NCBI RefSeq assembly: GCF_026210795.1
Contig: NC_089441.1
Location: 372,001 to 436,000 of the forward strand
DNA length: 64,000 bases
Reading direction: 5' to 3'
Origin: Rhizophagus irregularis
Lineage: Eukaryota > Glomeromycota > Glomeromycetes > Glomerales > Glomeraceae
In this document: positions 36,839-49,689 of the stretch, in pieces
How positions within the stretch are numbered: the stretch's first letter is position 1
How the letters are laid out: every line of letters begins with the position of its first letter
The notes under the pieces: model-generated
The model's input: only the letters and a program-made list of their open reading frames with translations
The model's database searches: none
Told to the model about the DNA's origin: nothing
Position numbers and translations under genes: made by a program

Positions 36839-37952
36839 TTGTTTAATAAAATAATTCACTTTTTTTTTATATTTATTTATTTTTTTTTTTGAAAGGAACT
36901 TTCATGTAACTTTTGGTCTAAACTAAGTTAACTCTTTTTTCACTAAATAAATTGTTTGGAAAGCATATTCATAGAGTTATTGTACATTGGTAATATTCAT
37001 AAATTTAAGTCAATATATTGTTCTATTTATTTATTATAATTTTAATAAATTACAAGATTTTGTTAATCATGTTAAACAAATACTACTTTTTTTTAAAAAA
37101 CGCAAAGATTTTCCAACACAAAATAATAAAAAAAAAATCAATAATATCTGGATCGAAGGATGCATACGATCATACCGTACACATAATGCACACATAATGC
37201 GTACGTTAAGGATGCTCTATTTATCCATTTGATCATTAATGAAATCGCAATTTGACCATATTATGATAACTTATAGTCGGGATTATTTGCAGAATTACAA
37301 GCGTTCCTAAAAAATGTATAAAATGTACTAATATCTTTGAGACTTCTTCCTACATGAAATGAAAGATTTTTAATATTTTTTTTTTAGTCATATAATCTTG
37401 ATCCACATTGTGAGTATATTTATTTTATTTTGACGATGTTTCGTTTCAAGAATTACCGATGGAAGATACGGAGATTATCGCTGGTTATTGAAATAAAAGG
37501 TACGAAAATAGAAAAACATAACTGTTAAAGAAAAATTATTATGAGAATTTATAAAAAAAAAAACAAATAAATTGACATTGTCACATTTTAAATTCAATAT
37601 TACAAGAGATATTATTTTTCATATATAAGTAACTAAATCTTTAATACTAGGGCTGATTCATTTATACAATTTATTCTAATTATATACCATATAATTTTAT
37701 CAACACTTATTCAAGTTTCTATCATAGTATAAAGGAAATATTCCAATAAATTATGTATAATGTAAGTAATAATAAAGAAAATAAATAGCAAACAATAGAT
37801 AGTACTAATAAAGGAATTTATATTCTGAATATTTGTATATTTTCTTTTCTTTCTTTTAATTGTTTTCATCTATAAAAACGAAATTATTAAAGTAAATTGT
37901 TAATATTATTAATAAAATTAAACATGTAAAAAAAATTAATGCAAATGAGTAC
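36839..37952. other. intergenic, no gene seen
   Basis: AT-rich spacer between the Helitron 3' end and the 3' end of the minus-strand kinase gene. An 81-codon ORF at 36987 lacks recognisable features. Confidence 0.45.
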
Positions 37953-39481
37953 CTAAAGTTTAGTAAAATCTATTGGTTCTACGAAGTCTATATGATAAAG
38001 ATAATTTTATATTAATAAGCATTTAAGAATTATTTTTGCGAAAATAAGCTTAAAAAATATGAATTACCTGAACAATCAAATGATTTATCATCATCCTCAC
38101 TATCAATAGCATTTTTTTGTTCTAGAAGATTTTTAAAGTCTAAAAGTTTACTTGCTTGAGGATTCGTACCAGGATTTAATAATGGAGGAGGTAGATTTTC
38201 ATTATTTCTATCTGCTTCTTCAATTTGCTTGTTGATTTCATATTCACCAACACCATAACTACCATAATAATCTTCCAATAAATCATTTATTTCTTTTGCT
38301 TTAGGCCGTTTTAAAGGATCTGTATCCCAACATTGTTTGATAATATTTAAAATTAGTTGGGGAATTTTATAATTAGATTCTGGCCTATGCCCACCGCAAA
38401 TGCTAATAGCTAAGTTTGTATCACGAGTCATATCATGATAAGGATAATTCCCTGTACAGACTTCATATGCAATAATTCCAAATGAATAAATATCACTTTC
38501 TTGAGTATATTTTTTTCTTTTTATAACCTCAGGTGCTACATAAGGTAATACACCATATATTTCTTGATCTTTAGAAGGACTTACATTTGCTGGTCGACAC
38601 AATCCTAAATCAGTAATAAAAGTAATAAGACTATGACCAATCAATATATTACCACAATGAAAATCACGATGAATTAATCCCTTTTCATGAATATTAAGAA
38701 GTCCACTTGCAATCCTTCCTAAGATATCTAACTTATCTTTCCATTTCATTAATTTAAAATTATTATTTAAATATTGTCTTAAACTGCCATTGTCTGCATA
38801 TCTCATTACCATCATAAAATTACCAGATTTTGGATCTTTAGTAATTCCATAACAGCGATTTACATAAAGTGATCCAGTCATTATATGTGATCCAATCTAA
38901 AAAGAATACATACAAGTTAGTTTAACATTTATAAATTCAATATATTTATATACTAAGCAACTCACTTCATTTAAAAATTCGGCTGTAATATCTTTGGAGT
39001 CATTTAAACATTTTAAAGCAACGTAAATCTTACTTCTGTACCATTTATTATTTTCAGAATCCCAACATCTTATATAACCATCTTTCCAAAATGCTTTATA
39101 AATAGTTGAAAATCCACCTTTGCCCAAATATTTAATATTTTTAAATCTGGCATATTCAATCCACTCTAAAAATTCTATATTATTATTGGCTTCAAGTTGC
39201 GTTTTTTTAATAAACTCATCAACAACTTCATTTCCACTAGCCCAATTTTTGAAATTTTGTTGAAAATGGTTGGCATTACATGGCCGACACCAAGTATCAC
39301 CAGTATTACCAGTATTAGGCTGTTTACATTCTTTGCACAAACCATTCCTTCTATAACGTTCTTTTGATTCTTCATTTAATATTAGCCTATCAATTAATAA
39401 ACTTTGTTCATCTGTTAAATCCCGATAGTTAAAATCTTTTATTTGTTCAAGTACATCGCTACTGAGCATAAATTCTTCCAT
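37953..39481 (-). CDS. zinc-ribbon TKL-like protein kinase
   Basis: Three exons: 39481-38966, 38896-38068 and 37987-37953, giving 459 residues. The last exon supplies ...DFVEPIDFTKL and the stop at 37955-37953; without splicing, the frame would read on to a chance stop at 38030. Residues about 45-75 hold a CKECKQ...WCRPCN zinc ribbon, then a VDEFIKKTQLE helix and the kinase domain: glycine loop LGKGGFSTIY, VALK lysine, EFLNE helix-C Glu, HRDFHCGN catalytic loop, TDLG (DFG position), APE, and DIYSFGIIAYE. The C-terminal tail has the family's NPQASKLLDFKNL segment. All key catalytic residues are present, so an active Ser/Thr or Tyr kinase is likely. The first intron lies at the same EFLNE position as the introns of the 24.9-kb gene, confirming common ancestry. 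Gene lies between two Helitrons. Confidence 0.88.
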
Positions 39482-39823
39482 ATTTGGATAATAAAAATGA
39501 AGAGTAAAAAGGAATTATTATTATTTTTTTTTTAAAAAAAACAGCATTATAAAACGTATTGCAGTCGCACAGCAGCGATCGACAAATCTTTTTTTTAATT
39601 GAGGCGAATGAGGCGTTCAAAAAATCAGCTGATGATCACAAATGAATTTCGGTAAGAAATTTCTTTTTATAGAAAAATAAAAATACTCCGTAAGACAAAA
39701 TTACAAAATTAACTAGCTTATTTTGTTATTATTTGTGATTATCATTATGTATTATTGTAACGAAGTAAAAAACAACCTTAATCTTTATAATTAATTCAAT
39801 AATATGTTTCAAGATTCAATAAA

Positions 39824-41397
39824 TCTATATAACTAAAAAAACTCAATGTCATGTTTAGACTACCCTCTGTATAAATAATTTTGAATTGTGCAATGTGGTA
39901 CGTCTGCGGATGATTTATTCCGTGTTAGTATAGCGTAGCGTCTATATTATTATGGCCAAAGGAATTTTATCGATACATGAACGTCGATCATCTATTGTCA
40001 CCGAAATTTAATCGTTCGTTGATTACTAATATTTATTATCTATCCTGTATAAATAATAATTGTGAATTATGTAATGTGTGGTCTGTCTGATCCTGATCTA
40101 TTCCGTAATAATATAAGCTCTCTATATTATAGTTAATTAGTAAATACTGATCATGTCCAAAGTTGATATTATAAAATGTTATATTCTTTTTAGTTAGATT
40201 GATAGGGAGGTTGACCAGCAGTCGGGTTGACCCGAAATGTTTCGGTTACTAATATTTATTCTTATTTCTAAATAGTTTTTTTTCTATCTTTTAGTATTTT
40301 TCTTATTAGATTTTTTTTCTATTTTAGTTTTAAGTAATGTTTTTTGTCTTTATCGATAATAATTTCTTTTAGTAATTTTCTGAAATTCTTTTCCTTTTTA
40401 GTTTTAGTAATTTTTATCGATATTCTCTTTTTTAGTATAGATTTTTTCCCGATTTTTTTCTTAGTAATGTTTTAAATTTTTTAGTAAGCATTTTTTCAAA
40501 TTTTTTTTATTCCCGATAACAGCTTCGGTAAATTTTTTTTTTGATGATAATTTTTTTTTCGACCATATTGTATGTCCCCGACGATAATTTTTTTTTTTGA
40601 TCATATTGTATCTCCCCGATAACAATAGGCCTTTCTCCCATTTATTTTTATTTTTTTTTTACAATGGATAATTTGTTTTCATTTAGTAATTTTTATTTAT
40701 TTATTTTTTTTTAACAACAGATCAGATTTTTATTAGAAATTTTTTTATTTTTTAAAAAAAATTTTCCAACAATAGATCGGACTTTGCCCTTTCTTTATGT
40801 TCGGTAACTGACGTTTACTAATATTAATTGGTAATAGTTAGTTCCGGTTATAAAAAAAATTTACTTTTTTTTTGCTTCCCGGTAACTGGCGTCATTCTAA
40901 TACTATTAAGTAATAGTTCTATCGATTTTTTAGTAATAACAATAGGCTTTGGTGATAAGAATAATTTTTTTTTTTGTAACAATAGATTTGATAATTGGTT
41001 CTTTTTTTTTTGAATTAGTAGAATTATTAGAATTATTAGAATTGTTAGAATTAAAGTTTTCGTCATCCCAAATTTTCAGCATTTTTTGGATTAAAAAAGA
41101 AAAATTTTAATTAAGAATTTAAAAAGTACAAATCTACATTCTACATAACCACTTCAGTCTTTTCTTAATATGCAAAAAATTTTTTTTAACATGTAAAAAA
41201 TTTTTTCTGAGGGTACTGACTACCTTTCAGAACCCCTTCTTAGGCTTTTTTTCGCCTTTTTAAATTTTCATTTTATTTAATTTTATTATTTATTTTATTT
41301 TGAATTTTCAATTCTTCATATTTCTAATTACAAACAAAATTTAGTATTATATAAGCAACAAAATTTCTACCGGCGCAGCGCGACGAGTTACGGCTAG
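39824..41397 (+). mobile_element. non-autonomous Helitron derivative
   Basis: The 5' end TCTATATAACTAAAA (after A) and the following 90 bp, including CTGTATAAATAATTTTGAATTGTG, match the 5' end of the Helitron at 31468. The 3' end GGCGCAGCGCGACGAGTT...CTAG (followed by T) matches its GC-rich 3' hairpin region. At 1574 bp it has no RepHel ORF. The interior is T-rich with repeated GATAATTTTTTTT and 'aacaatagatc'-like words, and near 40050 contains a partial second copy of the 5'-end sequence. Confidence 0.7.
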
Positions 41398-42094
41398 TAT
41401 AAACTAAAAAAAAAAAATTATTTAATAAATAAAAATTATTGTTGTTATATATAAAAATTTTCGTTTATCCTAACAACAACATCATTTTTTTTTATTAACA
41501 TGAACTTTTTTTTTGATAATTCATTTAGACTCTTAAAGATTTAATCGAAAAAATACAATAACGACATAATATTGTATGAACCGATAAAGTAAAAATAGAT
41601 AATTAAACCAAAAATTTCTTTTTACCCAATCTGTAAGTTAATGAATATTTTTACTATATTTAAACTTTCAGATATTCCAAAATTTTTAAAATTTTTAAAA
41701 ATATAAATATATTTGAAAGTGTATAAAAATCTCATCTTTTTTTTAATTGTAAGACGTTATCAATTTGTTTGTAAAAGATGCAGAACTAATACAAAGAATA
41801 AATTTACATAACACCATTGTGCACATCTAAGAAGTGACTCCTGTTATACCAAACCTTTGTTATTCTTCCTAGTCAGTTTATTGTTAAAGGTAACAGTTAA
41901 CCCCTTTATACTGTTATATCCTAATAATAATATACAACCCCTCCAAAATAAATAATGCTAGTTACATTTGACATCGTGGTACACCACGTACATTTTTTGT
42001 AAAAATAAATTTACTATCTACGATATTTAGCAAAAAACCACATACTCGAAAACTATCCTAAAAATTTACCCTTCAAAAACGATAAATACTATCC
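41398..42094. other. intergenic, no gene seen
   Basis: AT-rich sequence after the Helitron derivative; no ORF or repeat was recognised. Confidence 0.4.
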
Positions 42095-42775
42095 TACTTC
42101 CTCTTGACCTTTTGCGGTCTAGTTACCGTCATCTCTGTTTCTGAATTCACTCTTTTTGTCTTGTCCTCTTTCTCAAGTCGTTCTTTCATCCTCTTATTGT
42201 TAGCATCGAATTCTTCCACTGCTTCTTTCATCGGAATCATGTTGGAATTATAAGGCGTAAAGCTTGGAACTAAACTTCTACCTATTTCGCTCTACTAACC
42301 TTTTGATCTGACAACATGCCTCAACATTTTCGATCAAATTCTTCTGTATATTCTCCTTTTGCAAAGACTGTTTGTCTACATAAATTGATATAATCAACCA
42401 CGTCTTTCTCTGTTAACGATTTCTCGTCTCTTTTATCGAGTATCCTTTAAAACGCTTTTGATACTTCGTCAGGTTCTTCCTTGAGGTCACGTGATTTTTA
42501 TTTGTTCCTTTAGTCCTCTACTACTTTCACCACTTCCTCAGGTTCGATTGCAGGATGTAAAACTTCCTTATGTAGGTTCCTTTCTTTTTCTTCCAGTCCG
42601 TCGACCATCCGAAACGATCGTGAATTTTATCTGAATCAACTGATCCAAACGATATATTTCTTTCTTGACGTTCGAATAGGGCTTCTTTTCATTTTCTTGA
42701 CGAACTCTTCTCATCCACTTTTTTCTTCTCTATTTTGTTCCTTCACCTCTTTGAAAGTTTGAAAACCCCATTTTG
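42095..42775 (-). pseudogene. decayed charged ORF, probably repeat-derived
   Basis: The minus strand reads as a lysine/glutamate-rich protein broken by several stops. Recognisable stretches include VVDYINLCRQTVFAKGEYTEEF, preceded by DKRDEKSLTEK and followed by MLSDQKVSRAK. I associate these words with a repeated Glomeromycotina ORF family but cannot name it. It lies upstream of the retroelement-like ORF on the other strand. Confidence 0.4.
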
Positions 42776-43645
42776 TATTTTTATGACTTAAACACTTTCC
42801 ATGGACGTGTTTTCTGAAGGTAGGTAGTAAAAATCACATTAAAAATAATACGGTTACATATTTATACTAATAAAATGGTTAAAAGTAGCGTACACTACTG
42901 TTTCGAACCCGTCATTAAGTTTTTTATTTTATCATCAAGTTGTCTAACTGATTTCTTGCTTCACTTTCCTTATTCGTAAATAAAGATAACGTTATTTTAT
43001 TGATTATCCGGATCAGCTTACTAGTTGATTTTCTTACAGGATTATGGGGAAACTTGTAGATCAATGATCTTTTACGCTCAAACGACATGTACCGTATATC
43101 GATAATTGTAATTTTTATACTATCTAATGCCTCATTATGTTACATAATTTATTGCTCATACTATTTTACTTATTATGATAGTAATTTATTTTTCAATAAC
43201 AAAAAGCAGTCCCCTTCCGGTGAATGAGCTTTTTAATTATCGGCTCGTTTGTACCATAGATGCTTTACAACGCTTATTTAATTTATTTATAATTCATATA
43301 TATTTTCCTTTCGTCATAAATATTATTTACCAATAAAAAAAATATGGAGCAGCTATTTCCTACTTCTTTTTTTATACACTATGTCCTATTACGTTCAATC
43401 ATTCTTATTATTTAGTAAAATATTCTTACAAAAACCAAATTTATCCATAATTTTTTTATTCAAAATAAACCTTCGATAAAAAAAAATATCAATTTACCGT
43501 TAAATCTTTTTAAATGAAAACGTGCTTTTAAAATAATTTACATCAAGAACTCTTTCTGCTGATTCTGGATAATAGAAATAATAAAGATATATGTACAAAA
43601 TGATAAAATAGCAACAAATATTACGAGCTTGCTTGTTTCTTTACT
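42776..43645. other. intergenic, no gene seen
   Basis: AT-rich, containing no supported feature. Confidence 0.4.
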
Positions 43646-44921
43646 ATGAAACTTGGAGGCGAAACGGTAAAACAAATAGTAGAAAAAATATTCCGAGAGA
43701 ACTCCCTGACAGGCGCAGCAAATAAAACACCAATCAAATTGGTAGGTTGCCTGATGAGAGATGGTAAAGAGATACCACTAGATAAGGAAAGGGAATGTCA
43801 GCTGATGTTAGAAGCCAAAGATGCGGAGATAGAAAATCTCAGGGACGAATTAGAGACATTCAAGAAGTATAACGTAAGTGCAGATGAGCAGATAGATAAT
43901 TTAAAAAAGGAAAAAAAGATTGCAGAAGAACAAATAATATTTTTAGAAAATGATGCAAAAAAATGTTCGGAATTAGAAAAGAAGATAACGAGCGAGGTTG
44001 CCACATCTAGTAAGCAGAAAAGTAAGACAAAAAGCCACGATCGGCGTAGAAAATCCAAAAAAAAGAAATCAACAACACAAGAAATTAAAAAGGGGAAGAT
44101 CACCGAAATTCTGGTAACAACTTCCGATGATAATTATTTGGATAAATATTTTGCCGAACAATCACGTGACATGAAATTTTATGATTTTCCTGCTTATTGG
44201 AAAGACAACGTAATCTATGAAATGTTAAAAAAAGTAGGATATATAGAAAGACTGGAAGTCAAACATAACTATAAGTATCGAACGGTTCGTGCTAGAATCC
44301 GCTTAACAAAAGAAATGGAAGAAAATTCATTAAAGGCGGTTCTAATATAGCACTAACAAGAAATGAACGTACGTATTTTTTTATACAAAAAATTAGATAA
44401 AGACGATTTGGAAAAAAATGATTACGAAATAGTCAAGAATTATAATACAGAATTTGGTGGTCATTTTGCCAAAGTAATCAAAATCAACAAAATAAATACA
44501 TTTTGATTTACTTTAACAACGAAAATGATCTATTGAAAGCAATTTATAACTCAACGATGAAAGAAGAAAATGAGATAGGCGATGGTCTAAAAATTAAACT
44601 TCAGGATGAACTAATCGGAGATGAAGGGACGTACAAAAGAAAAATAGGAATAAACAGATTTAAAGTGCCAACGCAAACAAAATCGAAAGATAAATTCTTT
44701 GACGCCAAGTCTGAAATCTTATTCAGGACACAAGAAGAACATGAAGAATTGGACGCCCTAAACAACAATTTTAGCGAAAGACTGGAGAAATAAAAAAGAA
44801 ATCAAGCTTGCCGAAGAAAGAGGAAAAGGAAAAGGATATCAAAGAAAAAGATGAAGTTAACAAAAATAAGAAACGCATAGTGACAGTGCAAGGACAAAGA
44901 GAAGATTCCGATAGCGAATAA
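43646..44921 (+). pseudogene. retroelement-like ORF with coiled coil and RRM-like segment, broken
   Basis: The first frame (43646-44350) encodes 234 residues: a short N-terminal domain with PIKLVGCLMRDGKEI, a coiled coil (about 50-115, LMLEAKDAEIENLRDELETF), a basic SKQKSKTKSHDRRRKSKKKK stretch, and a C-terminal segment FYDFPAYWKDNVIYEMLKKVGYIERLEV...TVRARIRL. The last is RRM-like and resembles a very common repeated ORF of these fungi. After a stop the sequence continues in shifted frames: 44503-44793 (FNNENDLLKAIYNST) and a lysine/glutamate/serine tail ending DSDSE at 44919-44921. It is interpreted as one ORF broken by frameshifts. No reverse transcriptase is present. Confidence 0.5.
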
Positions 44922-45405
44922 ACAAATTTGTCCAGAAATGATTTTACAAAATCAAGAGAGTTTCCTTTTTAAATCAACATTTGGATTTGACCGAAGATTA
45001 GACGACTAATGACGAATTTAGCTTTTCATTCTTAGGATTTCCATCAATAGTGTAGTTTTAAGTTAGATATTTTCTTGATGTTAAAAATTTTTTCGAAAAT
45101 TTTTTTATTTTTACAATTTTATTTTTGATTTGATGTTTTAGATTATACGTAAAAGTCTCAAATTTAGAAAACATTAAAAATCCAAAAAACACAGTAAAAT
45201 TAGTATAGTAACGTAGTTTTAGAATAACAAAACAATAATTAATACAATGTTTAGTTAGATTTTAAATTACCAATGTATCGATTACTTAGTTATAGGGTCG
45301 AGAAAGTTTATCTTTCTTGGCTCTAGGTGCTTTTATATTTAGTTATCCGATCTTTAAGATCTTATATAATTAATAAAGCGCGTTACTATTTTAAAAAAAA
45401 ATAAA
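44922..45405 (+). mobile_element. probable 3' end of the retroelement with poly-A tail
   Basis: Non-coding sequence with a small hairpin (GAAAG...CTTTC near 45301-45325), then TAATTAATAAAGCGCG and an A-rich run at about 45392-45412. The layout fits the 3' end of a non-LTR-type insertion for the ORFs at 43646-44921. No target duplication was identified. Confidence 0.35.
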
Positions 45406-45549
45406 TAAATAATTTACATCAATCAATCCTTTATTTTCGGAAAAAAAATTGATAACTCCTTTATTAAAAAATTTATACTTGGTATCTTTAATTATATCAA
45501 TTTTCGAGTTTAGTTTATATAACAGAGATTTCAGTGAGCACTCAAATCG

Positions 45550-46050
45550 GATGCAGTAGAACTTTAAGCTTTCAACCCCAGCCTCATGCTTAATACCATA
45601 GTTATTATAAATTTTTTCCTTGGTATTCACCATCATTTGTATAACATCAGTCTAACATCTTTTCTTTTCATCAGTTTCAATTAATATGAAAATTTGTTCA
45701 ATAACAAATATTATATGAAATTTCCAATACCTTTCAAGTGTTTATATTAAAATCCATGTTGTTCATTTGGATCATCTGAATCTTGAGGAAGAATTGGACC
45801 ATCAATTAAACGATGACCTCCACCAGAAAATGATGAGTTGCGTACCTCCAGAATATTTGGTGAAACCAATCTCAAATGTGCATGAATTCGTGAAGGTCAT
45901 CCAAATTGTGAAGGAAATTTTCAGATTTTTTATCATATATATTTGACTACCATCTTCATCATCCATGGTCATCGTCATTGTTAGCATCATCCAATTCAAT
46001 ACACCGAACTGTACAATCTCCTATTTGAAATATTTGAATCTGAAGACTTA
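45550..46050 (-). pseudogene. partial decayed copy of the UBX-LRR gene
   Basis: This segment is collinear with 19845-20605: 'ctttaagctttcaacc', the exon 4 text, the intron between exons 3 and 4, and 'ttcatttggatcaactgaatcttgagg'-type exon 3 sequence through 'cgatgacctccaccagaaaa' to 'ctcctatttgaaat'. The intron is included, so it is a DNA-level duplication and not a retrocopy. Most of the proline-repeat and acidic-tract sequence is missing, and the frames contain stops. Confidence 0.75.
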
Positions 46051-46620
46051 AAGCCATGCCAAAATATTACGGCAAATTACGCAAACTCCGCATTACACCA
46101 GTGTAAATGTATAATACTGGCGTAATACTATTTTAATATGAATCTTTGAGCAAAATTTGGTGTAACCATTAAGCCGCCTTAATGACAAATCATCTGGTAT
46201 AGTTACGCCCCGTTCTACTTTTTTGATTAATTACATAACCTCCTTGAAATTTTATTCGTTATCTCCTTTTGATGGCCTCCATGTGAGCGTCTTATTTATT
46301 GCGCCACCCGCAGCCGTCTTCGAAGGTCGAAATTCCCGTTATATGCGCATCTTCTTACTTTATAACAAAATTTGCACACTCTATTGTTTCAGCTTTCCGA
46401 ATTATAATTTAGTGATACCATAATGTTGATCAAATAATATGAATATTTCGGACGCTCCAACGGTCCTTAAATAGTAAATCAGGAACTGAAACTGAAAATC
46501 GGTATCTGCATCTTGCATAAATAATATTACACAACAACTATTTATACTCGAACAAAGGCGTAATTGTATTTATTTATCCTATTTTTTTTTTAGGAAGAAT
46601 TCCAATAAAACTGTCTAGTA
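46051..46620. other. intergenic, probable 5' region of the microexon-array gene
   Basis: Holds no convincing ORF (a 66-codon ORF at 46223 was rejected). Just before 46621 there is a polypyrimidine run ending TTTTTTTAG (about 46583-46593), which looks like a 3' splice site of a 5' UTR intron. Confidence 0.35.
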
Positions 46621-46746
46621 ATGGCTCAAAATAACGATAAAGGTAAAAGCATATAGCATGTATATAAAAATTTAATACAAATTGAAATTATTCTAAACAA
46701 ATTTATAATATAATAAAACTAGTTCCAAAAATTGACGAAGATAAAA
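46621..46746 (+). CDS. two short candidate 5' exons of the microexon-array/pseudokinase gene
   Basis: Exon 46621-46642 begins with ATG and ends in a GTAAAAG donor. Exon 46723-46746 lies between an ACTAG acceptor and a GTAAGT donor. Joined, they read MAQNNDKVPKIDEDK plus one base. Too short for any family assignment; support comes from the clean splice motifs and the phase shared with all later units. Confidence 0.45.
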
Positions 46747-47456
46747 GTAAGTAAATAATTAACAGTTTGTAAATTATAAACAAATTTAAATTTAATTAAC
46801 CATTACTAAAATTTATTTTTCTATATTAATTTATTTTATTATTAATATTATTACAGTCGGTAAGTTAATAGCTATTTATTTTTTATTGTATTTTATATGA
46901 TATTTCAAATAATTAAATTTTCCATTGATATAATTGTTTAATAATTACTAATATTATAGAAAGTAAGTATTTAATTTTATATTAATTTAACAACATATGT
47001 AATTTAAACTAATAATATTATTTGTTATTTATTTAAATAATTAGAATGTAAGTTACTATTATATTTAATTTTTATATACAATTTTAGTATTTTATTTAAT
47101 TGATTATAATCACTTTAAAATTATTGTTAATTAATACTACAGGGTGTAAGTTATTTAATTAATTCTATTATATTTATAATATTTACATATAATTTAAACT
47201 AACTAAATTCTTTATTTAAAAAATTATTCATTCAATAATATAGGGAGTAAGTTATTTAATTAATTCTGTTATATTTATATAATATTTACATATAATCAAA
47301 TTCTTTATTTAAAAAATTATTCAAATATTTTAGATGGTAAGTAATTTTATTATATTTATATAATATTTACATATAATTTAAACTAACTAAATTCTTTATT
47401 TAAAAAATTATTCATTTAATAATATAGAGGGTAAGTTATTTATTTAATTTATATAT

Positions 47457-48729
47457 CGACTGTACTAAATCACACCACTGGTGCTCAACACCACAATCAC
47501 GTGATTATAAAATTTTTTATTGGCTAGTTTTTCGATTTTATTTGATCAATAAAAAATGTTACACCACAATGCATTACATGATTTATAAAAAAAATTTTAT
47601 GATATAACCGATAGCTGATAAGTCGTAATTGCATAACTTTAACTTTAATGCCATAATGCTGTATGTAAATGCGCTGCAATATATGAAGAAAGGACAAAAA
47701 AATATAGTAAAAAAGGACAATGAAAAAAACCAAGGGAAATAAAGGAAAGGAAAGATAAATGAAAAGGGTTGAGTAAACGAAAAGTGACGTAGGGAAATGA
47801 AAGATGAACAAAAATGATGAAAGATAAACAAAACATGATGAAGATACATGAAAAATGAACAAAGAGACGTTAAAGATCAATGAAAAAAATGAATAAGTGA
47901 AAATGATATAGGGAAACGAAAGATGAATGAAAGAGGATGAAGGAAAACGAAGATAACCGTAAAGGAAATGAAAAAAAAGTGAAGAATAGTAAAAAGGAAC
48001 AAAAGAATCGAAGGGAAAATAAAATTTAACAAGAGAAACAAAGGGGGAATAAAGGGGAGCAAAGAGAGAATAAAAAAAACAATGAAAAAAATGAAGGGGG
48101 AATAGAAAACAATGAAAGAAATAAAGGGAATAAACGAAACATAAATAGAAAGAGATGAAAGGAAACAAAATGAACAGAAATGGATGGATAAAAACAAAAA
48201 ATAATGAAGAAACAAATAAAACGAAAGTAAGAGAAATAAAGGAAAATAAAAGTAAAGCCAGAACACCACCTATAGAAAAAGAAAAAAATAATTAATATCA
48301 TTTTAACAGCGATAAAACAATAAGAGAAAAAGATGAAAGAGACTTACTCAGATTTCACTGAAATGGTACACGTCAAAAAAAGAAACAAAGGTTAATAAAA
48401 GAACAGGGAAAAGAACGAAAAGAAAAACAAAAAAAAAGAGAAAGAAAAGAAAGTAAGATTCACCTTAAATATTTGCCGGAATGGAAACTAAAAACAGCCA
48501 CGCCTAAAAAAAAAAACAAGCAAGTTTAATGAACGAAAGAAAGGAAAATAGAAGCAAAAAAAACTTACCTGTAACCTAATCCCAAAGCTAAAGATGGTCG
48601 TGTCTAAAGAAACCTAAAAAAAAGAAACAGAAAAAATAATAAATCGCGTCAAAAAAAATAAACTGATCAGTAACACATGATCACGTGATGTGTTGTTTAC
48701 AACACCACTGGTGCATTTTATAATTTTCG
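47457..48729. mobile_element. 1.27-kb insertion nested in the intron array
   Basis: Interrupts one repeat unit. TTATATAT occurs directly on both sides (47449-47456 and 48730-48737), an 8-bp putative target duplication. Both ends carry an inverted CACCACTGGTG block followed by CAACAC and ATCACGTGAT. The interior is strongly purine-rich on the plus strand; minus-strand ORFs there are F/L/S-rich and artefactual. On the minus strand, small exon-like segments with GTAAGT donors are visible at about 48550-48640 and 48470-48515. An hAT-like mechanism would fit the 8-bp duplication (inference). Confidence 0.65.
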
Positions 48730-49491
48730 TTATATATTATTTACATATAATTTAAACTAACTAAATTCTTTATTTAAAAAATTATTCAAATATTTTAGAT
48801 GGTAAGTAATTTTATTATATTTATATAATATTTACATTTAATTTAAACTAACTAAATTCTTTATTTAAAAAATTATTCAAATATTTTAGATGGTAAATTT
48901 CTATTATATTTATATAATATTTATATATTATTTACATATAATTTAAACTAACTAAATTCTTTATTTAAAAAATTATTCATTTAATAATATAGAGGGTAAG
49001 TTATTTATTTAATTCAATTATATTTATATATTATTTACATATAGTTTAAACTAACTAAATTTTTATTTAAAAAATTGTTCAAATATTTTAGATTGTAAGT
49101 AATTCTATTATATTTATATAATATTTACATATAATTTAAACTAACTAAATTCTTTATTTAAAAAATTATTCAAATATTTTAGATCGTAAGTAGTTCTATT
49201 ATATTTATATATTATTTACATATAATTTAAACTAACTAAATTCTTTATTTAAAAAATTATTCAAATATTTTAGATTGTAGGCAATTCTATTAATATAATA
49301 TTTACATATAATATAATTTAAACTAACAAAATTCTTTATTTAAAAAATTATTCAAATATTTTCTTTAGTTGGTAAGTTATTATTTATTTAATTCTATTAT
49401 ATTTATATAATATTTACATATAATTTAAACAAACTAAATTTTTATTTAATAAATTATTCAAATATTTTAGATCGTAAGTAATTTTATTATA

Positions 49492-49689
49492 CAGTCAGAC
49501 CTCTATAATTGCACTCTCCATAATTGCACCCACTATGTATACCCTCTCTAAATGCACCCTCTGGTTCGGTCCCAAGCTTATATGATCTCTAATTATTTTA
49601 CCTCTATAAATGCACACCCTCTTTAAATGCACTATTTTGAAAATTATGCATATGGTCCCAAGGGGTGTGCAATTATGGAGGTCTGACTG
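49492..49689. mobile_element. 198-bp pogo/Tigger-like MITE nested in the intron array
   Basis: The left end CAGTCAGACCTCTATAATTG and the right end are inverted copies with one mismatch over about 22 bp. TA precedes the left end; CA (a likely mutated TA) follows the right end. Removing it restores the normal unit sequence. The interior repeats 'aaatgcaccctct' words. CAGT-type ends and a TA target suggest the Tc1/mariner-pogo group. Confidence 0.75.

Noticed and set aside
47524-48301. Several minus-strand F/L/S/Y-rich ORFs
   Set aside because: Arise from a purine-rich tract inside a transposable element; low complexity, no domain, overlapping in several frames.
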